Notes: generated by a model not told the origin, from the sequence alone. A DNA stretch of 64,000 nucleotides from Cloeon dipterum (GCF_949628265.1 NC_088787.1:34646844-34710843), one strand, 5' to 3'; shown: positions 35,001-44,675, counted from the stretch's first letter. Translations and numbers: made by a program.

Positions 35001-38000
35001 ATGCAAAATCACCCTTACTTTTAATTTTGTTAGGTGACCGCAAGTGTCCCCTGCCCGCTCTGGGTAACCGAAAGGTGCCCATCGGGTGCCCAAGGCTGGG
35101 CACTCAAAATTTGCATGATCCAAGCCAAATTTCAAAAAAAATCCAATGAAACATGAATCAGGATCATTATTTAAATGCAAAACCACACTTTGTTCAACTT
35201 TCGTCAGGTGACCAAAAAGTGACCGCGGTTACCCCTCTGCTCGCTGGGACATGCGTAAACCAAGGCCTAATAGATTTCTCGAGGAGAGAGAAAGCAACAC
35301 GTTAATCACGTTTGCAGATTTCGAATGTACGCAGCACGATGAGGTGCATGCGAAAAATCGCGATGGGGTACGTAGAATCCATAGAGTGAATTTGGTATGC
35401 TCCCAAACTGTTTGTAAGAAATGCCGGGACAGGGAGATTAGCGAAGACGACCAACAATGCGAAGTGTGTGGAATACGCGAATTATGTATTTCGAATATTA
35501 ACGATCATAGCTTGAACGTCGTAAAAGCGTTTCTCGAGGTGCTTAATGAAAAAAGCAGTGGGACACATCGGCCTGGCAACTCGAAGCGTAGATTAACAGA
35601 TCACGTGTGCCTGTTTCATAATCTTAAAGGTTATGACGGTATCTTAATCATGAGCGAAATACTACGTACCAACAAATGGAATGTGAAATCTGTAATACTA
35701 AATGGATTAACTGTAATGCAGCTAGAGATTGTTCACATCGAGTCAGGCGTAAGAATTTCATTTAAGGATTTCATTAATTTTGTACCATGCAGTCTTAGCA
35801 AATTACCAAAAGCATTCAAACTAAGCGGCGATTTAGCAAAAGGTTACTTTCCCCATTTGTTCAATCGACCGGAAAATTACGCGTACAGAGAAAAAACGTT
35901 ACCTCCGATTGAGTTCTATGACCCTACAAATATGGCCGTTTCTCAATACGAAGCCTTCAATTGTTGGTATGAAAAAGAAGTGAAACGTCTAGAGGAATCA
36001 CCTGAGGAGGTCTTTGATTTCTCAACTGAGATAGTAAAGTACTGTAAAAACGATGTGACAATTCTGAGACAAGCTGCATTGCAATTTAACTCATTCTTCG
36101 AGCAATATGCCTGCAGTCCATTTCTTGAATCTGTAACAATTGCTTCTCTTGTAAGCCTTTTGTACAGAAGGAACTTTTACAAACCAGAATCAATAGGTTT
36201 GATACCGAAAAGCGATTCATTTAGAACTGACCAGAGTAAAGAAGCTTTGATGTATTTTAGATATTTAGAGACCGAACTCAATTTGGTCAATCTCAAGCAC
36301 GCTGGGAATGGGCAAGAGCAAATTGTCGGAGGATATCCTGTTGACGCATTAGACACAGCAAATAATACTATTTACCAATATATGGGTGACTACTGGCATT
36401 TCTGTCGAGATTGCTATCCAGACGACGAAAAAGCCAACTTTGAGGCTAAAAAACAACACGAATCTGGACTGGCCAGAAGACAGGCTACATTTATGCGAAC
36501 CAAAGCGCTGGAAAATTTGGGATACAGGGTTGTAGATATGTATGGATGCAAATTTAAAGCATTATTGAAAGATCAGCCACAAGTTAAGGAGAAATTACTG
36601 AAAGATCCGATTGTTCAAAAGGGTTATTTGCGTGCAAGGAATTGCCTTAGCGGTGGTCGTACTAACAGTGTCATTTTATTGCATGAATGCGGTCATGACG
36701 AGGAAATTAATTATTACGATTTTACTTCCCTCTATCCGACCACCCAGAAATACTGTGAATATATTGTAGGCCATCCTACCGTCTACACCTCGAATTTCCC
36801 TAGTCTCGAATCTGTAAAGGGATTTGTTTTCTGCAGAGTGTTACCCCCAGATTCTCTTTATCACCCTGTCCTACCCCAAAAAGTTGGAGATAAACTTTTG
36901 TTCCATCTATGTAAGATATGCGCTGTTGAAAAAAACCACGACACTCCTTACTGCACGCACACCGATGACGAAAGATCATTTGATGGCTCTTGGAGTTCGT
37001 GGGAGCTGAACTTGGCCAGGAAATTTGGATACAAGATCACTGAAATTTACGAAATCTGGCACTATGAGAAAACAACAAAGTACAAGAAGGATGAAGATGA
37101 AGGCCTTTTCACCAGCTTTGTGAACGCTTTCCTGAAATTGAAGCAGGTGAGTTTCTCTTAACTAATATGTGCAGCATAGCTTAATTCATTCGTTTCTGAT
37201 TTTAAGGAAGCATCCGGTTGGCCGGTAAACAATATGTCTAACGAGGACAAGAAAAAATACATCGAATCATACGCTGTCGAAGAAAACATCGAACTGGACG
37301 AAAGCAAAATCGAGAAGAATGAGGTCATAAGAACCGTAGCAAAACTCTGCCTTAATTCGCTATGGTGAGCAATTATAACTAGCTAAACTATTTGGGATAA
37401 TTTATATTTGTGCAACTTGTTATAGGGGAAAATTCGGTCAAAACGTAAGGAGTAAATCAGCAGTTATTGGTGAACGCAGCAGGCTTCTTGAACTTCTCTC
37501 AGCTCCTAACGTGACTGTCACTAATATTATGTGTGATGCGACATCAAAAGTTGTGGTTCAGTACAATGACGACCAGGATACTCTGAATAATGTTAATGTC
37601 TTGGTAGCAGCGTTGACTACGAGCCACGCACGAATTATGCTATACCAACTTTTACACATTCTAGGTAAGAATGTTCTAGCATTTGACACCGATAGCGTTA
37701 TTTACACTCAAAAGAAAGGAAAACCTTTCCTGAAGACAGGCCGTTTCTTGGGATGTTTGACAGATGAAGTTGCCGAATACGGTGAGGGATCAAAAATAAC
37801 CAAATACGCGTCTCTCGGTCCTAAAAACTATTGTTTTGTCGTGCAAAAACCAGACGGAACTTGCAAAGAAGTGAGAAAATGTAAGGGTATAACATTAAGA
37901 CAAAATAATATCAAGGAAACTAACATGGAATCAATAGAAAAATTGCTTAACGGAGAGGTTGACGAAATCAATATTCAAATTTACAACAAAATTCAAAGAT

Positions 38001-38182
38001 CATCAGATTTCCAAATTTATTCTGAAAATGGTACTAAGAAAATGCGATTGGTCTATGATAAAAGAGCTATGATTTCCAAATATGAAACAATTCCTTGGGG
38101 CACCAAGAGAGGTGCAAAAGAACCCGTCCCCGATGAAAATATCGTGATTGATGACTGGAATATTAGAAACCATATCCCTTGA
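29076..38182 (+). CDS. polB: Polinton protein-primed family B DNA polymerase, split by an insertion
   Basis: Coding parts: 29076 (acceptor TCACTCGCAG) or ATG 29133 to about 30497; about 35260-37146; 37207-37364; 37426-38182. The first part ends in a Cys/His-rich region (about 30,150-30,475) with repeated CxxC pairs. The second has the 3'-5' exonuclease motifs: FADFEC (Asp and Glu), HNLKGYDG and YCKNDVTIL. It also carries polymerase motif A, YYDFTSLYP. Motif B, KLCLNSLWGKFGQ, spans the second intron and motif C is FDTDSVIY. All catalytic residues I expect are present. Parts one and two are separated by about 4.7 kb of repeats, and the simplest junction does not keep the frame, so this copy is probably inactive. 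The frame is open upstream to an acceptor, allowing fusion to the coiled-coil gene. Role: replication of the element. Confidence 0.92.
31079..32243. repeat. 1.2-kb foldback (inverted-repeat) element inside the polB insertion
   Basis: The two arms are about 80-85 percent complementary by eye. Left CTCGATGCCGCTCGATCGAG (near 31,376) pairs with a segment near 31,960-31,980; left TAGTTTTCCACCATGAAC pairs with the region near 32,165. The arms meet near 31,680. No open frame is recognised. It resembles an old, diverged non-autonomous foldback transposon. Confidence 0.7.
32244..33989. other. Unassigned DNA in the polB insertion with a possible gene fragment
   Basis: At 33,098-33,730 both strands have open frames. 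On the minus strand, acceptor-like TTTTATTTTGCAG near 33,300 precedes a frame with a hydrophobic stretch (WIFGLPVFFVCLMSFFVF), and a donor-like CCGCAG/GTATGC lies near 33,356; the frames on the two sides do not join cleanly. It may be a decayed fragment of a captured membrane-protein gene, or chance. Nothing else is recognised in the stretch. Confidence 0.25.
34488..35210 (-). repeat. Tandem array, about 180-bp units, right end of the polB insertion
   Basis: Starts of units (GTGACCGCAAGTGACC or variant) fall near 34,490, 34,673, 34,849, 35,035 and 35,208, giving a period of 173-186 bp. Each unit holds a GTGCCCGATGGGTGCCCAAG core and an ATGCAAAATCACCCTTA segment. Because unit lengths vary and are not all multiples of three, the repetitive open frames on the minus strand are not taken as protein. 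Confidence 0.85.
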
Positions 38183-38497
38183 ATTGGACATGTAATACTT
38201 CTTTGTTTATTTGTGTAAATTTATATTAAATCAGATTTGTACAGTGTAAATTAATAATAAAATGACCACCTTTTTTTCAAATGCACATATGTATTTTGTT
38301 TCACTGATATCCAATAAAAAAGAGTTTCAAAGTAGCTGCTTTGGAGAATTTCTTATTCAAGTTGAAATTTGTTAAATATTTAAACTTATTTGAGAAAACA
38401 TTGTCAAAGTAATCTTCTTTTATTATGTAGGTGTTAGGAAAATAAAAAAAAATTTGTCTTCAATTTTGAAAGAAAATTTTATTGGTTGCAATACAGA
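38183..38497. terminator. Convergent 3' ends with poly(A) signals
   Basis: polB (plus) and the 259-residue gene (minus) end facing each other. AATAAA occurs at 38,256-38,261 for the plus strand, and its complement TTTATT at 38,478-38,483 for the minus strand. No gene is seen between. Confidence 0.6.
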
Positions 38498-39277
38498 TTA
38501 TTTGTTTACAAAAGTATACATGCAGAATCTCTTTAGTTCGTAGAAGAGGCGAATATAGTCGATGTTCGGTTCTTCTGAGGTTGGAATAAATGTCAATTCT
38601 TCGCTTCTCAGGGCTGTTAGATATTCCTCGAGCTGATTCAGATCCAACGCCTGATCCAGGTTGAAGTTTTTGGCCACAACGTCCTTAAGAGATTGATACA
38701 TCGAGTTGATTTCTCCAGAAATGTCATCCAGGTGATTGTAGACGTGACGAAGCAGAGGATGGATGGAATACAAAAATTTCCAAGTGTGGTGGTTGATGAG
38801 AAGGTTGATGCTTTCGCCAAGTCCGCTCTGTGTACGTATGTACAGAGATTGGTGATTGTAGTGAACACCCAGTTCACCAATCTCTCGTTGTCCAAACTGA
38901 ATGGATTTGATGTGTGAGCGCTCACGCACAGGCGAATTGAAATGCTCGTTGATACTGGTGAATGTATCAAGGAACATTTCTGTTGCACTTGGATTCAGCT
39001 TCACACCAACAAATCCAGGCTTTCTGATCACCAGTGTCGGCTTGAAGTTGTATTCCGGATCAGCTGCTAGGACAACATGTTTCGTTGCTCCCTTGTTGAT
39101 CGGCCAAATATGTCTCAGCACACAATCGGTCCGGTCGTGACATTCGTATGATTTTGCTTGAGTCTTCTCTGGGAATGCAGAATCCTTGTTCCCTTTACCG
39201 CTTGAAGGATAAGGCTTGAATCGGCTATTGAACATCTTCTTGGAGGCCATTGCTACAGATGACGTTCCTGCTGTCAA
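38498..39277 (-). CDS. Polinton 259-residue protein of unknown function
   Basis: Intact single-exon frame; the start at 39,277 follows a TATAAATT box (complement near 39,317-39,324). Residues 1-50 are basic and Ser/Lys-rich, with a short Cys/His patch (CHDRTDCVLRHIW) near 45-58. The rest looks globular. The segment near 125-175 (KSIQFGQ, then SLYIRTQ, then NHHTWKFLYSIHPLL) loosely recalls PC4-like single-strand DNA-binding folds, but the match is too weak to name. It lies between polB and the capsid-maturation block, so a DNA-binding or replication role is a guess. Confidence 0.75.
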   Translation of the reverse strand: MTAGTSSVAMASKKMFNSRFKPYPSSGKGNKDSAFPEKTQAKSYECHDRTDCVLRHIWPINKGATKHVVLAADPEYNFKPTLVIRKPGFVGVKLNPSATEMFLDTFTSINEHFNSPVRERSHIKSIQFGQREIGELGVHYNHQSLYIRTQSGLGESINLLINHHTWKFLYSIHPLLRHVYNHLDDISGEINSMYQSLKDVVAKNFNLDQALDLNQLEEYLTALRSEELTFIPTSEEPNIDYIRLFYELKRFCMYTFVNK

Positions 39278-39385
39278 GACTCAGACGTGACTGATAAAAT
39301 TCCTACTCTGATGCTTAATTTATACCATGGAGTCCTCCATGAAAAGAGTGGGGGCAAGTTAAAAGAGTGAGGAACATTTTTAAAT

Positions 39386-39850
39386 CTAGAATTCAATTTT
39401 CAAATTGTCAACAAGTGCTTCGGTAGCGTCTGCAATGAAGGCGTCATTAGCTTTCTTATCTGCGCCCAAATATTTTTTAAATGGTTTTATGTACCCCATT
39501 TTTTGGGCTAGAAATAATAAAACATAACCGCCACAAACTGTCGAGTCGATTTCTTGATAGCATCGTGAATTATAGCTGAAGCTACCATATTTATTTATGA
39601 ATTTTACGTGTGAATCGATAAAAGGTTCTAATCCATACGAATCAAAAAACTGTGGTTTCCCTCTTTTCGGAGCGTAAAAGGCAACCCAATGGCCTATCGG
39701 AACACTAGCGTTTTCAGTATGTAAAATAAAAGCCATAGGTTTACATCTATCTCTAGGTATTCGATCTGCAGAATAAACACCTACGCTGTGCCTATTATTT
39801 GTTAGGTCATTTATTTTTCTCAAACAAGTTTTTAATGTCTGGCTGTCCAT
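39386..39850 (-). CDS. Polinton adenain-like cysteine protease (PRO)
   Basis: 154 residues, typical length for Polinton proteases. The His sits in GHWVAFY (residue about 54), an Asp in FFDSYG (about 70) and the nucleophile in STVCGGYVLLFL (about 109), in the order of the adenovirus/Ulp1 clan. Expected role: cutting capsid precursors during particle maturation. Its start lies inside the end of the next gene upstream (39,807-40,307), overlapping by 44 bp in another frame. No lesion seen. Confidence 0.92.
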   Translation of the reverse strand: MDSQTLKTCLRKINDLTNNRHSVGVYSADRIPRDRCKPMAFILHTENASVPIGHWVAFYAPKRGKPQFFDSYGLEPFIDSHVKFINKYGSFSYNSRCYQEIDSTVCGGYVLLFLAQKMGYIKPFKKYLGADKKANDAFIADATEALVDNLKIEF

Positions 39851-40307
39851 CTATCCAATTTTTTATGAACGTTGCTGCAGCTTCAGCACAATGTGTGGCG
39901 TCTGAAAAATGCAGCTTGCAGGGTGGACCAATATTATTTTTTCTAATGCTTGGACAGCCGTAAAAACTTATATCTACAACGGTTCGGTTTAAAATTTGTG
40001 AAAGATATAAAGATTTCTCAGATCCTTTAGTCAATATGTGATCAAATTCTTTGGCAATCTCTGAGAAATGCAGAATGAAATCTGACAATTTACAACTTCC
40101 TACACTAAAAGGAATATGGTGATATTTGAAAGTGTTCCAATTTATTATTTTCTGATCTTTAGCATTGAATTCATGTAGAGGCTTTGTTGATTTTATCAAA
40201 TATTTTGAGGCTATTCCCTTTCCTAGTAAATATACCTCCTTGGGTAAAAATCCAAATTCAGTAGTGCTGTAACCTTGCACCTCTACGATCAAGAACATTT
40301 TGATCAC
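39807..40307 (-). CDS. Polinton conserved protein, 166 residues, unknown function
   Basis: Intact frame starting MIKMFLIVEVQGY. An early IVEVQG segment, then FLPKEVYLL, a central HIPFSVG, ILTKGSEKSLYL near residue 96, CPSIRKNN and a late THCAEAAATFI resemble a family of short nuclease-fold-like proteins I associate with insect mobile elements; this association is from memory and unproven. It is placed between capsid protein and protease genes, with a 44-bp overlap into the latter and 22 bp from the capsid gene stop. Confidence 0.7.
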   Translation of the reverse strand: MIKMFLIVEVQGYSTTEFGFLPKEVYLLGKGIASKYLIKSTKPLHEFNAKDQKIINWNTFKYHHIPFSVGSCKLSDFILHFSEIAKEFDHILTKGSEKSLYLSQILNRTVVDISFYGCPSIRKNNIGPPCKLHFSDATHCAEAAATFIKNWIDGQPDIKNLFEKNK

Positions 40308-40329
40308 TAAATATTAAATCAACGATCGT

Positions 40330-41628
40330 CTACCTTTTATACTGAATTAGAATCTCGCGATTTCTGTCAATTTCAATCATATCGGGTATTTCTGAGTGAC
40401 ATATCACGTTAACAACGTAGGGCAATGCAGCAGAAAAAGTTATTTCCAATCTTACGTTTCCTTGCTGCGGCGGAGAGGAATAATCTGACGACGCGCTCTC
40501 GTTCGGTGATAAATCATAAGCGTATAAAGCGTAACCTTGGGAAAATTCTGATCTATCTACACAATAACCATCATCAATCAGACTATTACCCGTCCCTAAA
40601 AACGAGAACATGAAAGGTATTACGCAGTCGTCTCGAGCATAGTTTAATCTGTATGGACTTGAATTGACAATTTTCCCGTTGACAGATAGTGAGATTTGGG
40701 AAACATTCAGATGCTCAAATTCAAAGCAGTTTTCAACAAGCGAACCAGAGACGGCGGAATTTTTACAAAAGCCAAAAATTACTCGTGAAGGTATTCTACC
40801 GAGGAATAAATTTTCGAATGACTTTTGGAAAACCCCAGCGGGTATAGTGTAATTGTGCATCTCGACTCTTTTGTAGGGATATTTAGCTGTGACAGTTTGC
40901 AATAGATTAGCATGTGCCAGCATTATTGTTGGATTAACTTGGACCTTTCGCACAAATAAGGCGGCATCTAATAGTTCTATTTCAGGATTTAATCCGGGTG
41001 CTGCAACGCAGACCAATGATGCTGGATTTCTAGTATGAGTGTATCTCAAATCAATCTCATTTAACAAGAGTTTTCCACAATTACACACATCTACGTGTAG
41101 TCTACCCATCAGCTCAACTGGTTTGCTCAGTCCTACATATTTCATACGGTTTACGTGGCTTTTTGATGTGAGGTCGTCGAATTTACCAGCTTCGTCAATG
41201 AAATATAGAGATCCAGTTAGATGACTCTTTTTTGCAGTTTCGTTGTAATTGAAAAGATTTTCAATATACGAGCGGTAATGATTCATGCCGGAGCTGTTTG
41301 ACACTGTAGTTTGGTTGAATTCTAGTTTCACGTCGCTAAACAATGAGTTTAATAAGTTGTTTACTACCGAGTAAGCACCATCAGCGGCAACGAATCCACC
41401 CCCGGTGGTACCATTAATTATCCTCATCTTTACATAAAGCATTGTCTTCGACATATCTATATATGAATCGCCTGTGCCTGTCACGTTGAAGATGATAGGT
41501 CCATTATTATCGAGTGCCTGAATTGGTTTATAATACTGATAATCTCCAGAGAGCACACTTGTCTGAACAGTCAATGGTTGAAAAATATCTAGTTCGGAGA
41601 CCATCGTATCTGCAATATCAGAACCCAT
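40330..41628 (-). CDS. Polinton double-jelly-roll major capsid protein
   Basis: 432 residues. The N-terminus VSELDIFQPLTVQTSV followed by a GPIIFNVTGTGDSYIDM stretch is the hallmark of the F54H12.2-like Polinton capsid family (often called PY). The length suits a two-jelly-roll protein. Expected role: main shell subunit of a virus-like particle. No frame lesion is visible. It sits 12 bp after the small basic protein gene, in a compact minus-strand block that runs from the ATPase to the protease. Confidence 0.9.
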   Translation of the reverse strand: MGSDIADTMVSELDIFQPLTVQTSVLSGDYQYYKPIQALDNNGPIIFNVTGTGDSYIDMSKTMLYVKMRIINGTTGGGFVAADGAYSVVNNLLNSLFSDVKLEFNQTTVSNSSGMNHYRSYIENLFNYNETAKKSHLTGSLYFIDEAGKFDDLTSKSHVNRMKYVGLSKPVELMGRLHVDVCNCGKLLLNEIDLRYTHTRNPASLVCVAAPGLNPEIELLDAALFVRKVQVNPTIMLAHANLLQTVTAKYPYKRVEMHNYTIPAGVFQKSFENLFLGRIPSRVIFGFCKNSAVSGSLVENCFEFEHLNVSQISLSVNGKIVNSSPYRLNYARDDCVIPFMFSFLGTGNSLIDDGYCVDRSEFSQGYALYAYDLSPNESASSDYSSPPQQGNVRLEITFSAALPYVVNVICHSEIPDMIEIDRNREILIQYKR

Positions 41629-41640
41629 CTTTGCTATATT

Positions 41641-42102
41641 TTAGAATCCAAATAGATCTTTCCTCTTTCTCTTTTTTGATACTTTTCTTTTGATTGTTTT
41701 TGCCTTCAATTTCTTATTCTTTGCGCGCGTCTGCTTTGCTCGCTTGCCGTTGCTTGAATGACCCTTCCCTAAAGGTCTCTTCCTTTTATATCCGAGCCCT
41801 AAAAGACTCTGCACTGTTTTCGAGCCTTTTTCACCTAGATTCTTACCAGCGTTTACCATGTTTGTAGTTAAACTTTCCTTCAAATTCTTTTTATTCAATG
41901 TGTCTTTTAGTATGTTCACGCCTGTATCCAGTAGCTCCGATCCTACTGATTTGAATCCTGATTTTAAATATGGGAAAATGCGTCTGAAGAGTCCAACAAG
42001 AGTGGATCCAATGCCCAGTCCCTTTTGATATCTGTGTAATTTGGCTCCACCACCAATTCCTCTGGCCTGAGCCTCGTAATAAGCATAATATTTGTTTTCC
42101 AT
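41641..42102 (-). CDS. Polinton small basic protein with glycine-rich amphipathic N-terminus
   Basis: 153 residues. The first third has RGIGGG and GIGSTLVGLFRRIFPYLKSG, a glycine/hydrophobic segment common in Polinton minor virion proteins and reminiscent of adenovirus membrane-active or core peptides. The last 45 residues are very Lys/Arg-rich (KLKAKTIKRKVSKKRKRKD), suggesting DNA binding or nuclear targeting. Function is inferred from composition and position only. 3 bp separate it from the penton gene. Confidence 0.8.
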   Translation of the reverse strand: MENKYYAYYEAQARGIGGGAKLHRYQKGLGIGSTLVGLFRRIFPYLKSGFKSVGSELLDTGVNILKDTLNKKNLKESLTTNMVNAGKNLGEKGSKTVQSLLGLGYKRKRPLGKGHSSNGKRAKQTRAKNKKLKAKTIKRKVSKKRKRKDLFGF

Positions 42103-42105
42103 TGT

Positions 42106-42906
42106 TTATACACGCCTCAAGAGAAGCACTAACGTTAGAGTTCCCTGAATGAATGGGGCCTGATTACCGTTTTCATCCTTTATATAGAAATCGATGCTTT
42201 CGAATTTATTTTTCGTCACGGGCCGAAACATTATTCTATTAAAAACTTCCTTGTTTTGCATCCCGAATTTCGAATTTTTGCGATTGACAAGAAATGACCT
42301 TAATATTTTCTCCTTTTTGTTATTGCAAATTTGATCTTCGATTAGATCCGTAGTGATCGTCAACACTTGACTATAACCTCGTGTGATATCGGCAGTGTAA
42401 GTAGAATTGAATTGCTTTGATAAGGCGTGATACGTGACGCCTCTTTGAAATCCTAGAATATCTGCAAGCTTGTCAGAAAACGTATACACAGCACGAATAT
42501 ATGGCGCCGTATACTTCATAGATGCAATTTCGTCTTTAAAGTGCATGACAAAGAATTGTGCAGTGCCTTTATTTAATTCATCGATCAACTCTCTGGTAGT
42601 TTTATATCGACCTGGAGGGATGGTAATTTTCATAGTCTTTTTTACTTCAAAATCCGTATCCCATTTTTTAAAGGACTTGTCGTCTTTATTTTTCGAGAAA
42701 TCAAATTTATGAACGAGAACGAAGCATTCATCTTGAATTACATTTTTAAGCGTATCGGGATAATACACTTCGCACAAGCCTACTTCATACCGACCAGTCA
42801 GCTCGACAACATTTCCCAAGTGAACTCTGAATTTAGACGTTGTATTTTGTTCGTTAAAGTGACAAGGAGAATCGCTACTCAGCGTCAAGTACATGTTCTC
42901 ACTCAT
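42106..42906 (-). CDS. Polinton minor capsid (penton-type, single jelly-roll) protein
   Basis: 266 residues. FRVHLGNVVELTGRYEVGLC near the start, followed by YYPDT and the IPPGRYKTTRELIDELN segment, matches the conserved Polinton minor capsid (PX-type) family. A late short strand TLTLVLLLRR fits a jelly-roll end. Expected role: five-fold vertex protein. Its ATG overlaps the stop of the integrase chromodomain frame by 4 bp. Confidence 0.88.
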   Translation of the reverse strand: MSENMYLTLSSDSPCHFNEQNTTSKFRVHLGNVVELTGRYEVGLCEVYYPDTLKNVIQDECFVLVHKFDFSKNKDDKSFKKWDTDFEVKKTMKITIPPGRYKTTRELIDELNKGTAQFFVMHFKDEIASMKYTAPYIRAVYTFSDKLADILGFQRGVTYHALSKQFNSTYTADITRGYSQVLTITTDLIEDQICNNKKEKILRSFLVNRKNSKFGMQNKEVFNRIMFRPVTKNKFESIDFYIKDENGNQAPFIQGTLTLVLLLRRV

Positions 42907-44004
42907 GCTGCTTTCAGGTCTGTAGCTCTAACCCAAGAATTAAATTTCGCAGGATAACCTTTCCACTTGACAAGCAGCTTCTTACTGCGACCAATCCCCT
43001 TGCTTTCAAGTATTTGTTCAATCTTGAACTCTGTACTAGCATCAATTTTAACTCTTTGTAATTCGTTCGCGTAAAATACTCCTGTGATTTTTTTCTCCAA
43101 GAGAATCTTCCAATTCGTAGACTTGTGGATTTCTTTTTATAATTTTCCTGACAATAAAATATTCGGTGGTCCAGTTTGACATGTATCCTTTTGAAAACTG
43201 CTTCTTCGAACTTACTATCTTAACACAGTCTCCAATTTTGAAAATTGGCTTTCTTCTGTCAGTTATGATCAGTTTTTCATATCTTCCTTTTCCTGAATAA
43301 AGATAGTCCCACACTTCTTTTGAATTCAAGGTGGTCACTTCATTTGGTGCTTTACCTATTGAAGAATGTTTCGAATTATTGTAGCTGTCGACAATACTCT
43401 GGATAATATCAACATATCTTTTTTTCCCAAAGTGTGTAAAATATCTATAAAGTTTATTCTTTAATGTTCTGATAAATCTTTCCACAACTGCGCATTTCGT
43501 TTCTTCGTTATCCGTAGTGATTTGGTGAATGTGGTTCTTATCTAAAACATCTTTTACGTGTTTGTTTAAAAATTCAAGACCTCTGTCGTGCCTGCATTTA
43601 AGCGGTATTCCTAAAGTTTTGAATGAATGCTCTAGAGCTACTGCCACTGTGGGACCGCGTTTATCTTTTATCGGCTCAACAAAAGCTCTTTTGGAAAAAA
43701 CGTCAATTACCACCAGGAGATATCTATTATTATCGTTATCCGACGCGATATTTTGAAACTCTGCTAAATCACATTCAAACTGATAGTATAATGTCGGAAC
43801 ATAATATCTATTCCTTTTAAATTTTCTAATTACGGGTTTGTGTAAAGTATAAACATCAACTCCCTCAACCCACTTTTTAACAGTTTTGTATGGTACACCA
43901 GAGTAGACAGAGAGTTTTTTAATGCTACTAAATCCAGCCGGACTCTTCACATCAAAGTAAATTTTGCTTAGCTTTTCGGAAGTTGCTTCTCGTACGGTGC
44001 CCAT
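42903..44004 (-). pseudogene. Polinton integrase (DDE core plus chromodomain) with a one-base frameshift
   Basis: The 5' frame (44,004-43,048) has an N-terminal helix-turn-helix-like part and the rve core with Asp in QFECDLAEF, Asp in CRHDRGLEF and Glu in AVVERFIRTL. The 3' frame (to 42,903) encodes a chromodomain, YxIEQIL-type start and KKLLVKWKGYP core, as usual for Polinton integrases. The two frames meet at a run of seven A (about 43,095-43,101): one A too many puts the upstream frame out of phase. This may be decay, an assembly error, or (less likely) programmed shifting. The gene's start overlaps the neighbouring 235-residue frame by 37 bp. Function: insertion of the element. Confidence 0.9.
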
Positions 44005-44675
44005 CTTGTTTCAATTCTCTTTTCAGCAATTTTGTTACCTTTTGGTGTGGCAGCCTGTGGCAAACTGGTCCGTTTTGAAAGATTAGTTGTCTTTATAGCA
44101 TTTTTGCAATCTGTGTTATCAACATAACTCACAGGAATTCTAATATCTTTTAGAAGATTGACAAAAACAAGCCATCCCTTAGGAGGGGCCTCGAGCTTAC
44201 TATTTGTTAAAGTGTGACTGATAAGCTCAACTATATTTCCCACTTTACCACCGTCGATTTTGGCTGCTCCCAAATCACTCCACTTGATTCGTGCATATTT
44301 TGAAAGCAGCTGATAAATTCTCTCTGCTTTTTTTCTTTTTGCTACGGCTGTTATTCCTCCGAGAAGAGAATTCATTTTTGATATTTCCTTGCTCTCTGAA
44401 TTTTGTTCATCTTCGTCTTCAGAAATATCATCATGCGGCAATGAAACTGTGAAATCTCTTTTAGTTCTTTCCTTCAACGACATAAATCTCTGCAAGATTT
44501 GTTCATATTTGAACCATTTATCTATATCGTTTAAGGATTTGTCGTTCAAAATCTTTTTAATTTCATTATCCATAAGGTTATAGTCTCCTGCTGGAGCTGG
44601 AGCTTTAGGAATTTCAGAGTAATTGATGTTATGGTTCTCGTATGGAACCAAAATCATCTTCTTAGCATGCATCAT
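43968..44675 (-). CDS. Polinton conserved protein, 235 residues, unknown function
   Basis: Intact frame. It begins MMHAKKMILVPYE, an opening seen in other Polinton proteins, followed by a helical part, an acidic patch (DDISEDEDEQ near residue 85), and a basic C-terminus. ILVPYE and the central LSKYARIKWSDLG segment look conserved. Overlaps the integrase start by 37 bp and the next gene's stop by 4 bp, so it is part of the same tight block. Likely a virion or assembly protein by position; no enzyme motif seen. Confidence 0.78.
   Translation of the reverse strand: MMHAKKMILVPYENHNINYSEIPKAPAPAGDYNLMDNEIKKILNDKSLNDIDKWFKYEQILQRFMSLKERTKRDFTVSLPHDDISEDEDEQNSESKEISKMNSLLGGITAVAKRKKAERIYQLLSKYARIKWSDLGAAKIDGGKVGNIVELISHTLTNSKLEAPPKGWLVFVNLLKDIRIPVSYVDNTDCKNAIKTTNLSKRTSLPQAATPKGNKIAEKRIETRWAPYEKQLPKS

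Larger units (their letters stand above)
30498..35258. mobile_element. Repeat-rich 4.7-kb insertion splitting polB
   Basis: Both ends are built from the same GC-rich vocabulary in opposite senses: GGTGCCCATTGGGTGCCCGC at the left, and GGTGCCCGATGGGTGCCCAA units at the right, with GGTAACC and GGTGACC motifs throughout. Similar motifs recur at 30,745-30,960 and 33,990-34,200. Short CCAA matches at both junctions could be a target duplication, but joining there does not give one continuous frame, so the exact borders are uncertain. It may be one composite element or several. Splicing as an intron is possible but I found no phase-compatible donor/acceptor pair. Confidence 0.6.

Noticed and set aside
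34392-35186. Overlapping minus-strand frames with repeated LGTHRAPFGYPERAG-type peptides
   Set aside because: They come from the tandem array of about 180 bp; unit lengths break the frame.
34488-35210. Regular spaced repeats considered as a CRISPR-like array
   Set aside because: Units of about 180 bp without short identical repeats and unique spacers, in an animal genome.
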